Source: Cyanobium sp. NS01 (GTDB lineage: Bacteria > Cyanobacteriota > Cyanobacteriia > PCC-6307 > Cyanobiaceae). Taken from it: DNA of 64,000 bases. This document shows positions 37,258-49,982 of this stretch, one piece after another. A program made the translations under genes and the position numbers. A model generated the notes under the pieces. That model saw only the letters and a list, made by a program, of their open reading frames with translations, searched no databases and was not told the origin of the DNA. The number at the start of each line of letters is the position of its first letter. Position 1 is the first letter of the stretch. The stretch spans positions 62,001 through 126,000 of the forward strand of contig NZ_CP047940.1 in NCBI RefSeq assembly GCF_014280235.1. Reading direction: 5' to 3'.

Positions 37258-38357
37258 ACCACCTCCCCTCCCTGCTCGGTCCCCGCCGCCGCGTGCTGGT
37301 GACCGGTGGCGCCGGCTTCATCGGCGGCGCCGTGGTGCGGCGTCTGCTGCGCGACAGCGAGGCCACGGTGTTCAACCTCGACAAGTGCGGCTACGCCAGC
37401 GATCTCACCAGCGTGGAGGCCGTGCTGGATGAGCTCGGTGATGGCGCCGGGGTCCGCCACCAGCTGCTGCGGGTGGACCTCACCGATGCCGAGGCCACGG
37501 CCGCGGCGGTACGCCAGGCCGATCCGGATCTGGTCATGCACCTGGCCGCCGAGAGCCACGTGGACCGCTCGATCGAGGGTCCGGAGGCCTTCATCGCCAG
37601 CAACGTGAGCGGCACCTTCCACCTGCTGCAGGCCCTGCGGGGCCACTACGAGGGTCTGAACGAGGAGCGGCGCGCCGCCTTCCGGCTGCACCACATCAGC
37701 ACCGATGAGGTGTTCGGCTCGCTGGGGCCCACGGGCCGCTTCTCGGAGACCACCCCCTACGACCCCCGCTCCCCCTACTCGGCCAGCAAGGCCGCCAGCG
37801 ACCACCTGGTGAGCGCCTGGCACCACACCTACGGCCTGCCGGTGGTGCTCACCAACTGCTCCAACAACTACGGCCCCTGGCAGTTCCCCGAGAAGCTGAT
37901 CCCGGTGGTGATCCTCAAGGCCGCCGCCGGCGAGCCGATCCCCCTCTACGGCGACGGCGCCAACGTGCGCGACTGGCTCTATGTGGAGGACCACGTGGAC
38001 GCCCTGCTGCTGGCCGCCACCCAGGGCGAGCTGGGCCGCAGCTATTGCGTGGGCGGCCACGGCGAACGCACCAACAAGCAGGTGGTGGTGGCGATCTGCG
38101 CCCTGCTCGATCAGCTGCGTCCGGCCGGTGCCCCCCACGCCCGCCTGATCACCCCGGTCACCGACCGCCCCGGGCATGATCGCCGCTACGCCATCGACCC
38201 GGCCCGCATCAGCGGCGAGCTGGGCTGGCAGCCGCGCCACAGCTTCGAGGCGGGCCTGGAGGCCACGGTGCGCTGGTATCTGGAGCAGCAGGGCTGGTGT
38301 ACGGCCGTGCGCGAGCGCGGCGGCTACACCGGCGGACGGCTGGGGTTGGTGGGGTAG
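37254..38357 (+). CDS. rfbB: dTDP-glucose 4,6-dehydratase
   Basis: RfbB makes dTDP-4-keto-6-deoxyglucose. The start is GTG 37254, which overlaps rfbD as GTGA and gives 367 aa. VTGGAGFIGGAVV, LAAESHVDRSI, HHISTDEVFGSL and the catalytic YSASKAASD pair are present. NCSNNYGPWQFPEKLIP, YGDGANVRDWLYVEDH and the Tyr/Arg-rich HDRRYAID segment are typical. This dTDP-sugar is the branch point for L-rhamnose and also the usual substrate for NDP-hexose 2,3-dehydratase, which is encoded at 52604. Confidence 0.95.
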   Translation: MNHLPSLLGPRRRVLVTGGAGFIGGAVVRRLLRDSEATVFNLDKCGYASDLTSVEAVLDELGDGAGVRHQLLRVDLTDAEATAAAVRQADPDLVMHLAAESHVDRSIEGPEAFIASNVSGTFHLLQALRGHYEGLNEERRAAFRLHHISTDEVFGSLGPTGRFSETTPYDPRSPYSASKAASDHLVSAWHHTYGLPVVLTNCSNNYGPWQFPEKLIPVVILKAAAGEPIPLYGDGANVRDWLYVEDHVDALLLAATQGELGRSYCVGGHGERTNKQVVVAICALLDQLRPAGAPHARLITPVTDRPGHDRRYAIDPARISGELGWQPRHSFEAGLEATVRWYLEQQGWCTAVRERGGYTGGRLGLVG

Positions 38358-38488
38358 GGGCTCAGCTGAGCCCGCTGACCAGGCACCGCTAATCAATCCA
38401 GTCACTGGAGGCCTTGGGATGGGCTGTGGCTACGGTCTGAAGTGGCGCTGCAGCCCCTTTCGCAGCGCTCCTGCGCGCGCTTCCGCCG

Positions 38489-39394
38489 ATGCCGGCCACC
38501 ATCTACCTGCACTGGGCCGCCACCTCCTACAGCTGGGTGCGCTCCGGGCTGTATCACACGATCATCGGCGGCGATGGCCGCTTGCACAGGCTGCATGCCT
38601 ACAGCATCGATCTGCCGGCCCACACCTGGCGCCGCAACAGCAATGCCGTGGCCCTTTCCTGTGCCTGCATGGGCGGCCGCCCCGATCCCTGGACGCTGCC
38701 CCCCACCGAAGCCCAGCTGGAGGCCCTCTGCCGCGAGGCCGCCCAGGTCGCCCGCAGCTGGGGCTGGGGTGCGGCCGACATCGGCATCGAGCGGGTGATG
38801 ACCCATGCCGAGGCCGCCTCCAACCGCGATGGCCAGTGGATGCATGAGAACTACGGTCCGGTGATCTGGGGCGGCACCGGCGAGCGCTGGGACTTCCTGC
38901 AGCTCACCCGGAACGGCCCGCCCACCGGCGGGGACCAACTCCGGCAGCGCATCCGCAGCGTGCTGGCGGCGCCCCAGCTCCCCCCCGAGCTGCCGCTGCA
39001 GTCCTCCGAGGCAGCGCTGGTCTTTCGCCGGGCCGCCACCATGCCCGCCCGCGGCCAGGAGCTGGCGGTGGAGATCGATGCCGCCGGCAGCTCCTGGGCC
39101 CTGGCCGCCGAGCTGCTCGCCCCCTACGAGATTCCCTATGCCTGGGAGGCCAGCCGGCGCCGCATCCTCGTGGGCAGCCTCGATGTGGTGCCCAGCTTTC
39201 GGGAGGATCAGGTGCAGCCCTCGGTGGGCTGGCCCCTGTTTGAGATGACCCTGCAGAGCGGCAATGCCCCGGTGATCCTGCGCGGCATCCTGCGGGAGAA
39301 CCGGGCCTGGTGTCGGGTGCTGGAGTTCGCCGAGGAGTTCGGCATCAGCGTCACGTTTGATCCGTTCGTGCTGCTGGAGAGGCGCGGCGGATGA
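38489..39394 (+). CDS. N-acetylmuramoyl-L-alanine amidase-like (Amidase_2/PGRP) protein
   Basis: The 301-aa product has an Amidase_2-like N-terminal domain (about residues 1-130). Features are IYLHWAATSYSW at the start, GLYHTIIGGDGRLHRLHAYS in the middle, PAHTWRRNSNAVALSCACMGG next, and VMTHAEAA late. The spaced His residues fit a T7-lysozyme/PGRP-type zinc site, although the typical Cys or third ligand could not be fixed by eye. The C-terminal 170 residues show no known domain. No signal peptide is visible, so export is uncertain. It is 132 bp after rfbB and 119 bp before secA, as a single gene. Confidence 0.68.
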   Translation: MPATIYLHWAATSYSWVRSGLYHTIIGGDGRLHRLHAYSIDLPAHTWRRNSNAVALSCACMGGRPDPWTLPPTEAQLEALCREAAQVARSWGWGAADIGIERVMTHAEAASNRDGQWMHENYGPVIWGGTGERWDFLQLTRNGPPTGGDQLRQRIRSVLAAPQLPPELPLQSSEAALVFRRAATMPARGQELAVEIDAAGSSWALAAELLAPYEIPYAWEASRRRILVGSLDVVPSFREDQVQPSVGWPLFEMTLQSGNAPVILRGILRENRAWCRVLEFAEEFGISVTFDPFVLLERRGG

Positions 39395-39513
39395 GCGGTG
39401 AGGCTCCCCCGCAGGCCATCCAGAGCGGGCGCCGCTGGCCGTGGTACGGCCTTCTGGAGCTCCGCCGAGCCCGCCCTCGGTAGGCTGACTTCCCTGCGTG
39501 CCGGCTTCCCTCC

Positions 39514-42387
39514 ATGCTCAAGCTCCTGCTGGGTGACCCCAATGCCCGCAAGCTGAAGCGCTACCAGCCGGTTGTCTCCGACATCAACCTGCTGGAGGAG
39601 GAGATCGCCCCCCTCTCCGACGACGAGCTGCGCCGCCTCACCGGCGAGTTCCGCCAGAGGCTGGAGCAGGCCCGTGATGCCGGCGGCAATGCCGAGGCCG
39701 TGCGGGCCCGGGAGCGCAAGCTGCTCGATGAGCTGCTGCCCCAGGCCTTTGCCGTGGTGCGCGAGGCCGGTAAGCGGGTGCTGGGCATGCGCCACTTCGA
39801 TGTGCAGCTGATCGGCGGCATGGTGCTGCACGACGGCCAGATCGCCGAGATGAAGACCGGCGAGGGCAAGACCCTCGTGGCCACCCTGCCCAGCTACCTC
39901 AATGCCCTCACCGGCCGGGGTGTGCACGTGGTGACCGTGAACGACTACCTTGCCCGCCGCGACGCCGAGTGGATGGGGCAGATCCACCGCTTCCTCGGCC
40001 TCTCCGTGGGCCTGATCCAGCAGGACATGGCGCCCTCGGATCGGCGGGAGAACTATGGCTGCGACATCACCTACGCCACCAACAGCGAGCTGGGTTTTGA
40101 TTACTTGCGCGACAACATGGCCACCGACATCGCCGAGGTGGTGCAGCGCGATTTTCACTACTGCGTCATCGACGAAGTCGACTCGATCCTGATCGACGAG
40201 GCCCGTACGCCCCTGATCATCTCCGGCCAGGTGGAGCGTCCCCAGGAGAAATACCAGAAGGCCGCCGAAGTGGCCGCCCGCCTGGAGCGGGCGGCGGAGC
40301 TCGGCAAGGACGGCATCGATCCCGAGGGCGACTACGAGCTGGACGAGAAGCAGCGCAGCTGCACGCTCACCGATGAGGGCTTCGCCAAGGCTGAGCAGAT
40401 GCTGGGGGTGAGCGATCTCTTTGATCCCGCCGACCCCTGGGCCCACTACATCAACAATGCCCTCAAGGCCAAGGAGCTGTTCATCAAGGATGTGAACTAC
40501 ATCGTGCGTGGTCAGGATGCCGTGATCGTCGATGAGTTCACAGGCCGGGTGATGCCCGGTCGCCGCTGGAGCGACGGCCAGCACCAGGCCATTGAGGCCA
40601 AGGAAGCTCTGCCGATCCAGCCCGAAACCCAGACCCTGGCCTCGATCACCTATCAGAACTTCTTCCTGCTCTATCCGCGCCTGGCTGGCATGACCGGCAC
40701 GGCCAAGACCGAAGAGGTGGAGTTCGAGAAGACCTACAAGCTCGAAGTGGCCATCGTGCCCACCAACCGGCCCCGGTCCCGGGCTGACTGGACCGACCAG
40801 GTATACAAGACCGAAACCGCCAAGTGGCGCGCCGTCGCCCTGGAAACCGCCGAGGTGCACAACTCCGGCCGGCCGGTGCTGGTGGGCACCACCAGTGTGG
40901 AGAAATCGGAGCTGCTCTCAGCCCTGCTGGCCGAGCAGGAGGTGCCCCACAACTTGCTTAACGCCAAGCCCGAGAACGTGGAGCGGGAAGCGGAGATCGT
41001 GGCCCAGGCGGGCCGTGCCGGCGCCGTGACGATCGCCACCAATATGGCCGGCCGCGGCACCGATATCATCCTCGGCGGCAACAGCGACTACATGGCCCGC
41101 CTGAAGCTGCGCGAGGTGCTGCTGCCTGTGCTGGTGCGCCCTGAGGAGGGGCACCGCCCGCCGGTGCCGCTGCAGCGCTCCGCCGAGGCGGCCGGCTTCG
41201 GCGCCGGCAAGGGCCAGGCCGCCGGCGCCCGCAACGGCAGCGCCCCCTCGGAAGCCCGCGCCATCGGAGCCCTCTACCCCTGTTCCTTGCCCGAGGAGGA
41301 GGACCAGGCCCTGGCCGCCCTGGCCCGGGAGCTGGTGAAGGCCTGGGGCGATCGCGCCCTCAGCGTGCTGGAACTGGAAGATCGCATCGCCCAGGCGGCC
41401 GAGAAAGCCCCCACCGAGGATCCGCAGGTCGCCCTGCTGCGCGAGCGCATCACGGCCGTGAAGGCCACCTACGACGCCGTGGTGAAGCAGGAGGAGGGCC
41501 GGGTCAGGGAGGCCGGTGGCCTGCATGTGATCGGCACCGAACGCCATGAATCCCGCCGGGTGGACAACCAGCTGCGCGGCCGCGCCGGCCGCCAGGGCGA
41601 CCCCGGCTCCACCCGCTTCTTCCTGTCACTGGAAGACAACCTGCTGCGCATCTTCGGCGGCGACCGGGTGGCCTCTCTGATGAACGCGTTCCGCGTGGAG
41701 GAAGACATGCCGATTGAATCCGGGATGCTCACCCGCTCGCTGGAGGGCGCCCAGAAGAAGGTGGAAACCTACTACTACGACATCCGCAAGCAGGTGTTTG
41801 AGTATGACGAAGTGATGAATAATCAGCGCAAAGCGGTTTATACAGAACGCCGCCGGGTGCTGGAGGGCCGTGAGCTCAAGCAACAGGTGATCGGCTATGG
41901 CGAACGCACCATCGACGACATCGTGGAGGCCTACGTGAATCCGGATCTGCCGCCGGAAGAGTGGGATCTCAGCCGCCTGGTGGAGAAGGTGAAGGAGTTC
42001 ATCTATCTCCTCGAAGACCTTGAACCCAAGCAGCTCCAGGGCCTGGGGGTCGAGGAGCTCAAGGCCTTCCTGCAGGAGCAGATGCGCAATGCCTATGACA
42101 TCAAGGAGGGTCAGATCGAGCAGCAGCGCCCAGACCTGATGCGCCAGGCCGAGCGCTTCTTCATCCTGCAGCAGATCGACACCCTCTGGCGCGAGCACCT
42201 GCAGGCGATGGATGCCCTGCGGGAGTCGGTGGGCCTGCGCGGCTACGGCCAGAAAGACCCGCTGATCGAATACAAGAACGAGGGCTACGACATGTTCCTC
42301 GAGATGATGACCCAGATGCGCCGCAACGTGATCTACTCGATGTTCATGTTCCAGCCGGCGCCTGCACCCCAGCGCGCCACCGTCTGA
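39514..42387 (+). CDS. secA: Preprotein translocase ATPase SecA
   Basis: SecA (957 aa) drives protein export through SecYEG and also serves thylakoid translocation. Walker [14 protein letters not shown] is at about residues 112-124. [13 protein letters not shown], the [20 protein letters not shown]-type segment, the preprotein cross-linking domain and helicase II region ([29 protein letters not shown]) follow. A cyanobacterial insertion between about residues 540 and 650, rich in Ala, Gly and charged residues, precedes [31 protein letters not shown]. The zinc-binding C-terminal tail of E. coli SecA is absent, as in other cyanobacteria. Confidence 0.97.
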   Translation: MLKLLLGDPNARKLKRYQPVVSDINLLEEEIAPLSDDELRRLTGEFRQRLEQARDAGGNAEAVRARERKLLDELLPQAFAVVREAGKRVLGMRHFDVQLIGGMVLHDGQIAEMKTGEGKTLVATLPSYLNALTGRGVHVVTVNDYLARRDAEWMGQIHRFLGLSVGLIQQDMAPSDRRENYGCDITYATNSELGFDYLRDNMATDIAEVVQRDFHYCVIDEVDSILIDEARTPLIISGQVERPQEKYQKAAEVAARLERAAELGKDGIDPEGDYELDEKQRSCTLTDEGFAKAEQMLGVSDLFDPADPWAHYINNALKAKELFIKDVNYIVRGQDAVIVDEFTGRVMPGRRWSDGQHQAIEAKEALPIQPETQTLASITYQNFFLLYPRLAGMTGTAKTEEVEFEKTYKLEVAIVPTNRPRSRADWTDQVYKTETAKWRAVALETAEVHNSGRPVLVGTTSVEKSELLSALLAEQEVPHNLLNAKPENVEREAEIVAQAGRAGAVTIATNMAGRGTDIILGGNSDYMARLKLREVLLPVLVRPEEGHRPPVPLQRSAEAAGFGAGKGQAAGARNGSAPSEARAIGALYPCSLPEEEDQALAALARELVKAWGDRALSVLELEDRIAQAAEKAPTEDPQVALLRERITAVKATYDAVVKQEEGRVREAGGLHVIGTERHESRRVDNQLRGRAGRQGDPGSTRFFLSLEDNLLRIFGGDRVASLMNAFRVEEDMPIESGMLTRSLEGAQKKVETYYYDIRKQVFEYDEVMNNQRKAVYTERRRVLEGRELKQQVIGYGERTIDDIVEAYVNPDLPPEEWDLSRLVEKVKEFIYLLEDLEPKQLQGLGVEELKAFLQEQMRNAYDIKEGQIEQQRPDLMRQAERFFILQQIDTLWREHLQAMDALRESVGLRGYGQKDPLIEYKNEGYDMFLEMMTQMRRNVIYSMFMFQPAPAPQRATV

Positions 42388-42390
42388 GCG

Positions 42391-43140
42391 CTAGCGGGTG
42401 GTGCCGGGGTTGTCGCCCAGGAACTCGAGGATCTCGCGGTCCTTGAGGCTCTGGGCCTCGCCGCGGCAGGGGTCAGGCAGCGGCCGCCCGGCGGCGATCT
42501 CCCGCAGGCAGGCCTGGGCCCGGGCCAGCTCCCCCTCCAGGTTGTCGATCCGCTCCATCAGGTTGCGGATCACGCGGGCCTCGGTGTCCGGCAGGGCGGA
42601 GTGGGCCAGGGGATCCACCCGCACGCCGCTCTGGTGCACGACCCGGCCGGGAATGCCCACCACCGTGCTGTCCGGGCCCACGTCCCGCAGCAGCACGGAG
42701 CCGGCGCCGATGCGGGTGTTGGCGCCCACCGTGATCGCGCCAAGCACCTTGGCGCCCGCCCCCACCACCACGTTCTCCGCCAGGGTGGGGTGACGCTTGC
42801 CGTGGGCCTTGCCCGTGCCGCCCAGGGTCACGCCCTGATACAGCAGGCAGTTGTTGCCCACCTCAGTGGTTTCACCGATCACCACGCCCATGCCGTGGTC
42901 GATGAACACGCCATGGCCGATCCGGGCGCCGGGGTGAATTTCGATGCCGGTGAGCAGGCGGCCCAACTGGCTGAGCAGCCGCGGCAGGATCGGCAGCCCG
43001 GTGCTCCAGAGCCGGTGGCTGATGCGATGCAGCACCAGGGCATGCAGCCCCGGATAACACAACAGGATCTCCAGCACCCCGCGGGCGGCAGGATCCCGAT
43101 CCTTGATGATCGCCAGGTCGGCCTGGATTGCCTTGAGCAT
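42391..43140 (-). CDS. cysE: Serine O-acetyltransferase
   Basis: CysE (249 aa) makes O-acetylserine for cysteine synthesis. The start MLKAIQADLAIIKDRDPAARG is typical. The left-handed beta-helix segment IHPGARIGHGVFIDHGMGVVIGETTEVG, the acetyl-CoA-binding LLYQGVTLGGTGKAHGKRHPTL and VGAGAKVLGAI follow. A C-terminal stretch of about 60 aa beyond the hexapeptide repeat is helical and charged. It is convergent with secA with 3 bp between the stops. The tRNA-Gly lies 121 bp upstream. Confidence 0.95.
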   Translation of the reverse strand: MLKAIQADLAIIKDRDPAARGVLEILLCYPGLHALVLHRISHRLWSTGLPILPRLLSQLGRLLTGIEIHPGARIGHGVFIDHGMGVVIGETTEVGNNCLLYQGVTLGGTGKAHGKRHPTLAENVVVGAGAKVLGAITVGANTRIGAGSVLLRDVGPDSTVVGIPGRVVHQSGVRVDPLAHSALPDTEARVIRNLMERIDNLEGELARAQACLREIAAGRPLPDPCRGEAQSLKDREILEFLGDNPGTTR

Positions 43141-43261
43141 GCAGGCATCCTGCCGGACCCTGGAGGCGTTTGACCGAGGGGCACCCGCTCGTGCATGATC
43201 AGCTGGTCGGCGTCGCCGGCCCAGTCCCGTCAGCGGTTTCAGCCGCAGGCCGTTCGGGATT

Positions 43262-43333
43262 GCGGATGTAGCTCAGTGGTAGAGCATCTCCTTGCCAAGG
43301 AGAGGGTCGAGAGTTCGAATCTCTTCATCCGCT
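43262..43333 (+). tRNA. tRNA-Gly(GCC)
   Basis: This is a complete cloverleaf of 72 nt without an encoded CCA. GCGGATG pairs with CATCCGC in the acceptor stem, GCTC-AGTGGTA-GAGC is the D arm, and TCTCC/GGAGA encloses the loop TTGCCAA with anticodon GCC. GAGAG/CTCTT closes around TTCGAAT, with one G-T pair. T is the discriminator base. A short T-run follows. No integrase or duplicated 3' end is nearby. Confidence 0.97.
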
Positions 43334-43342
43334 TTTCAGCCC

Positions 43343-44332
43343 TCAGGCGGCCAGCACGCCGATCTCCTTGCGCAGCTGGTCGATGGTGGCGCCGCCGAGG
43401 TAGCTCTGGGCGCAGTGCACCACGGGCATGCGCATCAGCTGGGAGCGGTTCTGGCGCAGGCTCTGCTCCACCAGCGGCAGGCTCGGCCGGTCGCAGAGCA
43501 CATGGCCCGCCGCCCGCAGCAGCGCCAGCAGGCGGCTGCCGGTGTCGGGATTGGCGGTCATCACCAGCAGCTCATTGCCCCGCAGGCTGTGCAGGATCAC
43601 CTCGGCGGCCCGCAGCACCCCCGGACTGATGCTCACCAGGCCCACGCAGCTGCCGGAGCGCAGCTCCTTGAGCAGGTTGAGCTCCTGGTGGAAGTCGTTG
43701 AGATCCACCGGCACCGCCCGCACCCCATGGCGCTTGGCGATCGCCTCCACCGGCTGCAGGAAGTAGCGGCTGGTCACCACCGTGCCGTTGTTGGAGGTTT
43801 CCAGCACACCCTCCAGCTCTTCCATCGGCACCACTTCCACCGGCACCTCGAGGCTGGGCGCAAGCTCTTCGGCGATCAGCAGGGAGGCGCCGATGTCTTC
43901 CCGTGGCGTGCTCACCAGTACTCGGGCGCCACAGCGCAGCCGCCAGTCGATCTCGCGGGTCAGCATGTCGCGGGCCTGCTGCAGGGTGCAGCCCCCGTTC
44001 AGCAGGCCGTCAATGCTCTCACGCACCTGGCGTTCCGCGTCCGGCAGCACCCGGTTGCGGGGGCCGGGCGGTGGCTTGATCTCACGCGGCTTCTGCTGGT
44101 CGCGCACGTAGATGCCGGAGCCCGCCATGGCTTCCACCACGCCGTCGGTTTCCAGCTGCCGATACACCTTGCTGATCGTGTTGCGGTGCAGACCGGTCTG
44201 CATGGCCAGCTGGCGCGTGCTCGGCAAGCGGTGGCCCGGGGGGTAGTGACGCGCCGCGATCGCGAAGCAGATCTGGTTGTACAGCTGGGTCGACGCCGGG
44301 ATATCGCTTTCCTGTTGGATGTGAAATCGCAC
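43343..44332 (-). CDS. plmA: GntR-family regulator PlmA
   Basis: The 329-aa protein has an N-terminal winged helix-turn-helix: STQLYNQICFAIAARHYPPGHRLPSTRQLAMQTGLHRNTISKVYRQLETDGV. A larger C-terminal effector or interaction domain follows. PlmA is a GntR regulator restricted to cyanobacteria that is linked to plasmid maintenance in Anabaena, and it interacts with the PII-PipX nitrogen/carbon signalling complex. The length, the HIQQESDIP start and the HTH fit. Its promoter (44362-44390) shares 12 identical bases with that of the Psb34-like gene. It is divergent from the dienelactone hydrolase gene. Confidence 0.9.
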   Translation of the reverse strand: MRFHIQQESDIPASTQLYNQICFAIAARHYPPGHRLPSTRQLAMQTGLHRNTISKVYRQLETDGVVEAMAGSGIYVRDQQKPREIKPPPGPRNRVLPDAERQVRESIDGLLNGGCTLQQARDMLTREIDWRLRCGARVLVSTPREDIGASLLIAEELAPSLEVPVEVVPMEELEGVLETSNNGTVVTSRYFLQPVEAIAKRHGVRAVPVDLNDFHQELNLLKELRSGSCVGLVSISPGVLRAAEVILHSLRGNELLVMTANPDTGSRLLALLRAAGHVLCDRPSLPLVEQSLRQNRSQLMRMPVVHCAQSYLGGATIDQLRKEIGVLAA

Positions 44333-44361
44333 GCAGGAGTGAACCAGGGGAGCAGGGGCTC

Positions 44362-44390
44362 ACCTTACGGAGCCTGAGCCCTGCGGACAA
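44362..44390 (-). promoter_or_regulatory. Promoter of plmA
   Basis: On the minus strand, TTGTCC (44390-44385) and TAAGGT (44367-44362) are 17 bp apart. The 12 bases from the -10 box, TAAGGTGAGCCC, are identical to those of the Psb34-like promoter. Confidence 0.5.
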
Positions 44391-44456
44391 TCCCCCCGTT
44401 GGCATACGGAGCTGTGCCGGTTCGTGGTCAGAATCCCCCTGAACTGCCTCTTGCCG

Positions 44457-45227
44457 ATGGCTGATTCCGCCTCCCGCCCGGTGCTCTCGGCCTGGCAGCA
44501 GCTGCCGGGCGACCACCAGCCGTCCCTGCGCTGCTGGTGGTCGCGGCCGGCCAGCGGCGCCCCCCGGGCTGCCGTGCTGGTGCTGCCTGAGGTGTTCGGT
44601 GTCAATGCCTGGGTGCGCAGCGTGGCCGACCGCCTGGCGGCCGAGGGCTATGCCGCCCTGGCCCTGCCGATCTTTGCCCGCACCGCGCCGCAGTTCGAGG
44701 TGGGCTACGACGCCGCCGGCCTGGAGCTCGGCCGCCGGCACCGCGACCAGGTGACGGCCGCCGGCTGCCTCGAAGACGCCCGCCGCGCCATCGCCTGGCT
44801 GCAGGGCCAGCCCGGGTTGGAGGGCCGCCCTGTGGGCTGTGTGGGCTTCTGCTTCGGCGGCCACCTGGCCCTGCTGGTGGCCGGCCTGGAGGGGGTGGCC
44901 GCCACCTGCGACTTCTATGGCGCCAGGGTCTCGGTGTTCCGCCCCGGGGGTGGACCGCCCAGCCTGGAGCAGCTGCCTGGGATCTCCGGGGATCTGCTCT
45001 GCCTCTGCGGGGAAGACGATCCGCTCATGCCTGAGCCGGAGCGGCAGGCCATCGCCGCCGCCCTCGAGGCCGACAGCCGCCGCGATCCGGCTCGCCTGCG
45101 CCGTCTGGTGCTGGCCCCCGGCGCCGGCCACGGCTACATGTGCGAGCAGCGCGCCGACCACAACCCCTCAGCGGCGGCCGAGGGTTGGCGGCTGATGCTG
45201 GAGCTGTTCGCCCGCCGCCTGGGCTGA
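44457..45227 (+). CDS. Dienelactone hydrolase family protein
   Basis: The 256-aa alpha/beta hydrolase has the dienelactone hydrolase fold. RAAVLVLPEVFGVNAWVRSVADRLAAEGY is the N-terminal block with the oxyanion/Glu region. VGCVGFCFGGHLALL holds the nucleophile Cys in G-F-C-F-G-G. The Asp is in LCLCGEDDPLMP, and the His in GAGHGYMC. Cyanobacterial members have no proven role, and enzymes of this family hydrolyse esters or lactones. ATG 44457 is chosen. It lies divergent from plmA and convergent with infC. Confidence 0.9.
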   Translation: MADSASRPVLSAWQQLPGDHQPSLRCWWSRPASGAPRAAVLVLPEVFGVNAWVRSVADRLAAEGYAALALPIFARTAPQFEVGYDAAGLELGRRHRDQVTAAGCLEDARRAIAWLQGQPGLEGRPVGCVGFCFGGHLALLVAGLEGVAATCDFYGARVSVFRPGGGPPSLEQLPGISGDLLCLCGEDDPLMPEPERQAIAAALEADSRRDPARLRRLVLAPGAGHGYMCEQRADHNPSAAAEGWRLMLELFARRLG

Positions 45228-45239
45228 GCCGCTGCTGCA

Positions 45240-45935
45240 CTAGGGCGTCGCCGGGCTGGATCCGCCGCCTGGGGGTTCCGCGTTTCTGGACTCGACGGTT
45301 CTGGTCACCACCCGAGCGGCTGTCTTGACGGGCACCGGCTTGGGAGTGGCGGGCTTGCCCGCAGCAGGGGCCGAGCCCGGCTTGGGCACCGCCGCCTTGC
45401 GCGGGGTGAGAAACATGATCATGTTGCGCCCCTCCCGCTTGGGGGGCTGCTGGATTTCAGCCGCCATCTCCAGATCGCGGGCCATGCGGTGCAGCAACAC
45501 CTCCGCCAGGGCGGTGTGCTGAATCTCGCGCCCCCGGAAGATCACCGTGCACTTCACTTTATCGCCGGCCTTGAGAAAGCGGGAAGCCTGGCCGATACGC
45601 ACATCATAATCGTGCTGGTCAATCTTGTAGCGCATCTTCACTTCTTTGACCTCCGTTTGATGCGACTTCTTCTTGGCTTCCTTGGCTTTCTTTTCCTGCT
45701 CGAACTTATACTTGCCGTAGTCCATGATCCGGCACACGGGCGGATCGGCCTTCTCGCTCACTAGCACCAGATCAAGCTCCCGGTCTTTGGCCACATCCAG
45801 GGCCGCCTCGCGGGTGATCACTCCCAGTTGACTGCCGTCGGCGTCGACCACCCTGAGCTGGGGGTAGTTGATGCGCTCATTGATGTTGGGCAGCTCCCGA
45901 ACGGGAGCACGGCGGTCAAAACGGGGACGGGGCAT
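45240..45935 (-). CDS. infC: Translation initiation factor IF-3
   Basis: IF-3 (231 aa) prevents early 50S joining and checks the start codon. [43 protein letters not shown] and the C-domain [18 protein letters not shown] are family blocks. The C-terminal tail of about 50 aa after [14 protein letters not shown] is Pro/Ala/Lys-rich and absent from E. coli IF-3. The start is ATG, unlike the ATT of E. coli, so the classical start-codon autoregulation is not present. A promoter and a leader hairpin lie upstream. rpmI-rplT, often joined to infC, are 39 kb away. Confidence 0.96.
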   Translation of the reverse strand: MPRPRFDRRAPVRELPNINERINYPQLRVVDADGSQLGVITREAALDVAKDRELDLVLVSEKADPPVCRIMDYGKYKFEQEKKAKEAKKKSHQTEVKEVKMRYKIDQHDYDVRIGQASRFLKAGDKVKCTVIFRGREIQHTALAEVLLHRMARDLEMAAEIQQPPKREGRNMIMFLTPRKAAVPKPGSAPAAGKPATPKPVPVKTAARVVTRTVESRNAEPPGGGSSPATP

Positions 45936-45958
45936 TCAGTGGGGTGAGGATCTGGGGG

Positions 45959-45999
45959 GTGAGGGGTCTGTCGGGTGCAGGGCTCTGGCAGCCCCTCAC
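45959..45999 (-). promoter_or_regulatory. Hairpin in the infC leader
   Basis: GTGAGGGG and CCCCTCAC (perfect 8 bp) close a long loop, extended by a CTG/CAG pair with one bulged A. It lies between the predicted promoter and the infC ATG. It could be a regulatory leader stem. Confidence 0.4.
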
Positions 46000-46010
46000 A
46001 AGCACACCTT

Positions 46011-49089
<3,079 letters not shown>

Positions 49090-49419
49090 ATGGGTCCCGT
49101 CGCACCCCTGCTCACACCCTGGCGCTGGGCGGCCCTGCTGGGATTCGCTCTGGTGGCGCCGGCTGGCCTGCCCGCCGGGGGCGGCGACTGGCGCATGCCT
49201 GAGCTGCGCCGTCGTCAGAGCAGCCGCGAACCCCTGCTCAGCCCAGTTCCCCTGGCGCTGCGCTGCGCTCCCGAGCGCCAGGCGCCCACGATCACTGCGG
49301 CGGCAGCCGGCGAGCCGCTGCGGGTGCTGCGCGCCTGGTCGCGCCAGGACGGCGAACGCTGGCTGCAGGTGGAGCTGGCCAGCCCGGGCGGCCAGCGTCG
49401 GGGCTGGCTGCCGGGCTGA
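49090..49419 (+). CDS. Small exported SH3-like protein
   Basis: The 109-aa product has an N-terminal signal peptide (about residues 1-30, PWRWAALLGFALVAPAGLPAGG). A compact C-terminal segment (about 55-108) follows: LRCAPERQAPTITAAAAGEPLRVLRAW then RWLQVELASPGGQRRGWLPG. The pattern, Leu-Arg ... G-E-P-L-x-V-L ... W-L-Q-V ... G-W-L, fits a bacterial SH3b domain that binds cell-wall material. The ATG follows the gyrB TGA with no gap, suggesting translational coupling, but gyrase and an SH3 protein have no known link. Function unknown. Confidence 0.72.
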   Translation: MGPVAPLLTPWRWAALLGFALVAPAGLPAGGGDWRMPELRRRQSSREPLLSPVPLALRCAPERQAPTITAAAAGEPLRVLRAWSRQDGERWLQVELASPGGQRRGWLPG

Positions 49420-49425
49420 TCAGGA

Positions 49426-49896
49426 TCAGGCGGCCAGGGCCGCTTCGATGGCCGCCGTGAGCTCACCGGCCTCGGGTTCCACGCCGCTCTTGAAGCGGGC
49501 CAGCACCGTGCCGTCCTTGCCCACCAGGAATTTCTCGAAGTTCCAGGCCACGGGCCCGCTCGGCTCCGCCTGGGTGAGGGTGGTGTAAGGGTCTTCCGCC
49601 ATCGCCACCTTGTCGAACAGGGTGAAACTGGCGCCGTAGGTGCTGGAGCAGAACTGCTGGATCTCTTCGAGGGTGCCGGGCTCCTGGGCCCCGAAGTCGT
49701 TGCAGGGGAAGCCGAGCACGGCCAGGCCCTGGGGGCCGTAGGTCTCGTTCAGTTTCTGGAGCCCGGCGTACTGGCGGGTGAAACCACAGCGGCTGGCCAG
49801 GTTCACGATCAGCAGCACCTGGCCGCCCCACTCGCCCAGGCGGCGCTCGCGGCCGGCGGCGTCGCGCACCACCACATCGCTCACGTTCACGCTCAT
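49426..49896 (-). CDS. Glutathione peroxidase (Cys type)
   Basis: The 156-aa peroxidase of the thioredoxin fold has a Cys in place of selenocysteine. LLIVNLASRCGFTRQYAGLQKL holds the active Cys, and GFPCNDFGAQEPGT the resolving-Cys-containing block. The Trp/Asn residues of the family are in PVAWNFEKFLVG. Such enzymes in cyanobacteria often use thioredoxin or NADPH for lipid or alkyl hydroperoxides rather than glutathione. It is convergent with the SH3-like gene, with 6 bp between the stops, and divergent from mgtE. Confidence 0.93.
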   Translation of the reverse strand: MSVNVSDVVVRDAAGRERRLGEWGGQVLLIVNLASRCGFTRQYAGLQKLNETYGPQGLAVLGFPCNDFGAQEPGTLEEIQQFCSSTYGASFTLFDKVAMAEDPYTTLTQAEPSGPVAWNFEKFLVGKDGTVLARFKSGVEPEAGELTAAIEAALAA

Positions 49897-49982
49897 GCTG
49901 GCTGGAGTTCCGGAGGCCGAACACTAGCGGCTGACCGCCAGGCGCCGGCCCATAAACTCGTGAGTTCCTGGGCTGAGAGCCG

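Noticed and set aside
43262-43333. tRNA-Gly as an integration site
   Set aside because: No integrase, no repeated tRNA 3' end and no change in gene content is seen nearby.
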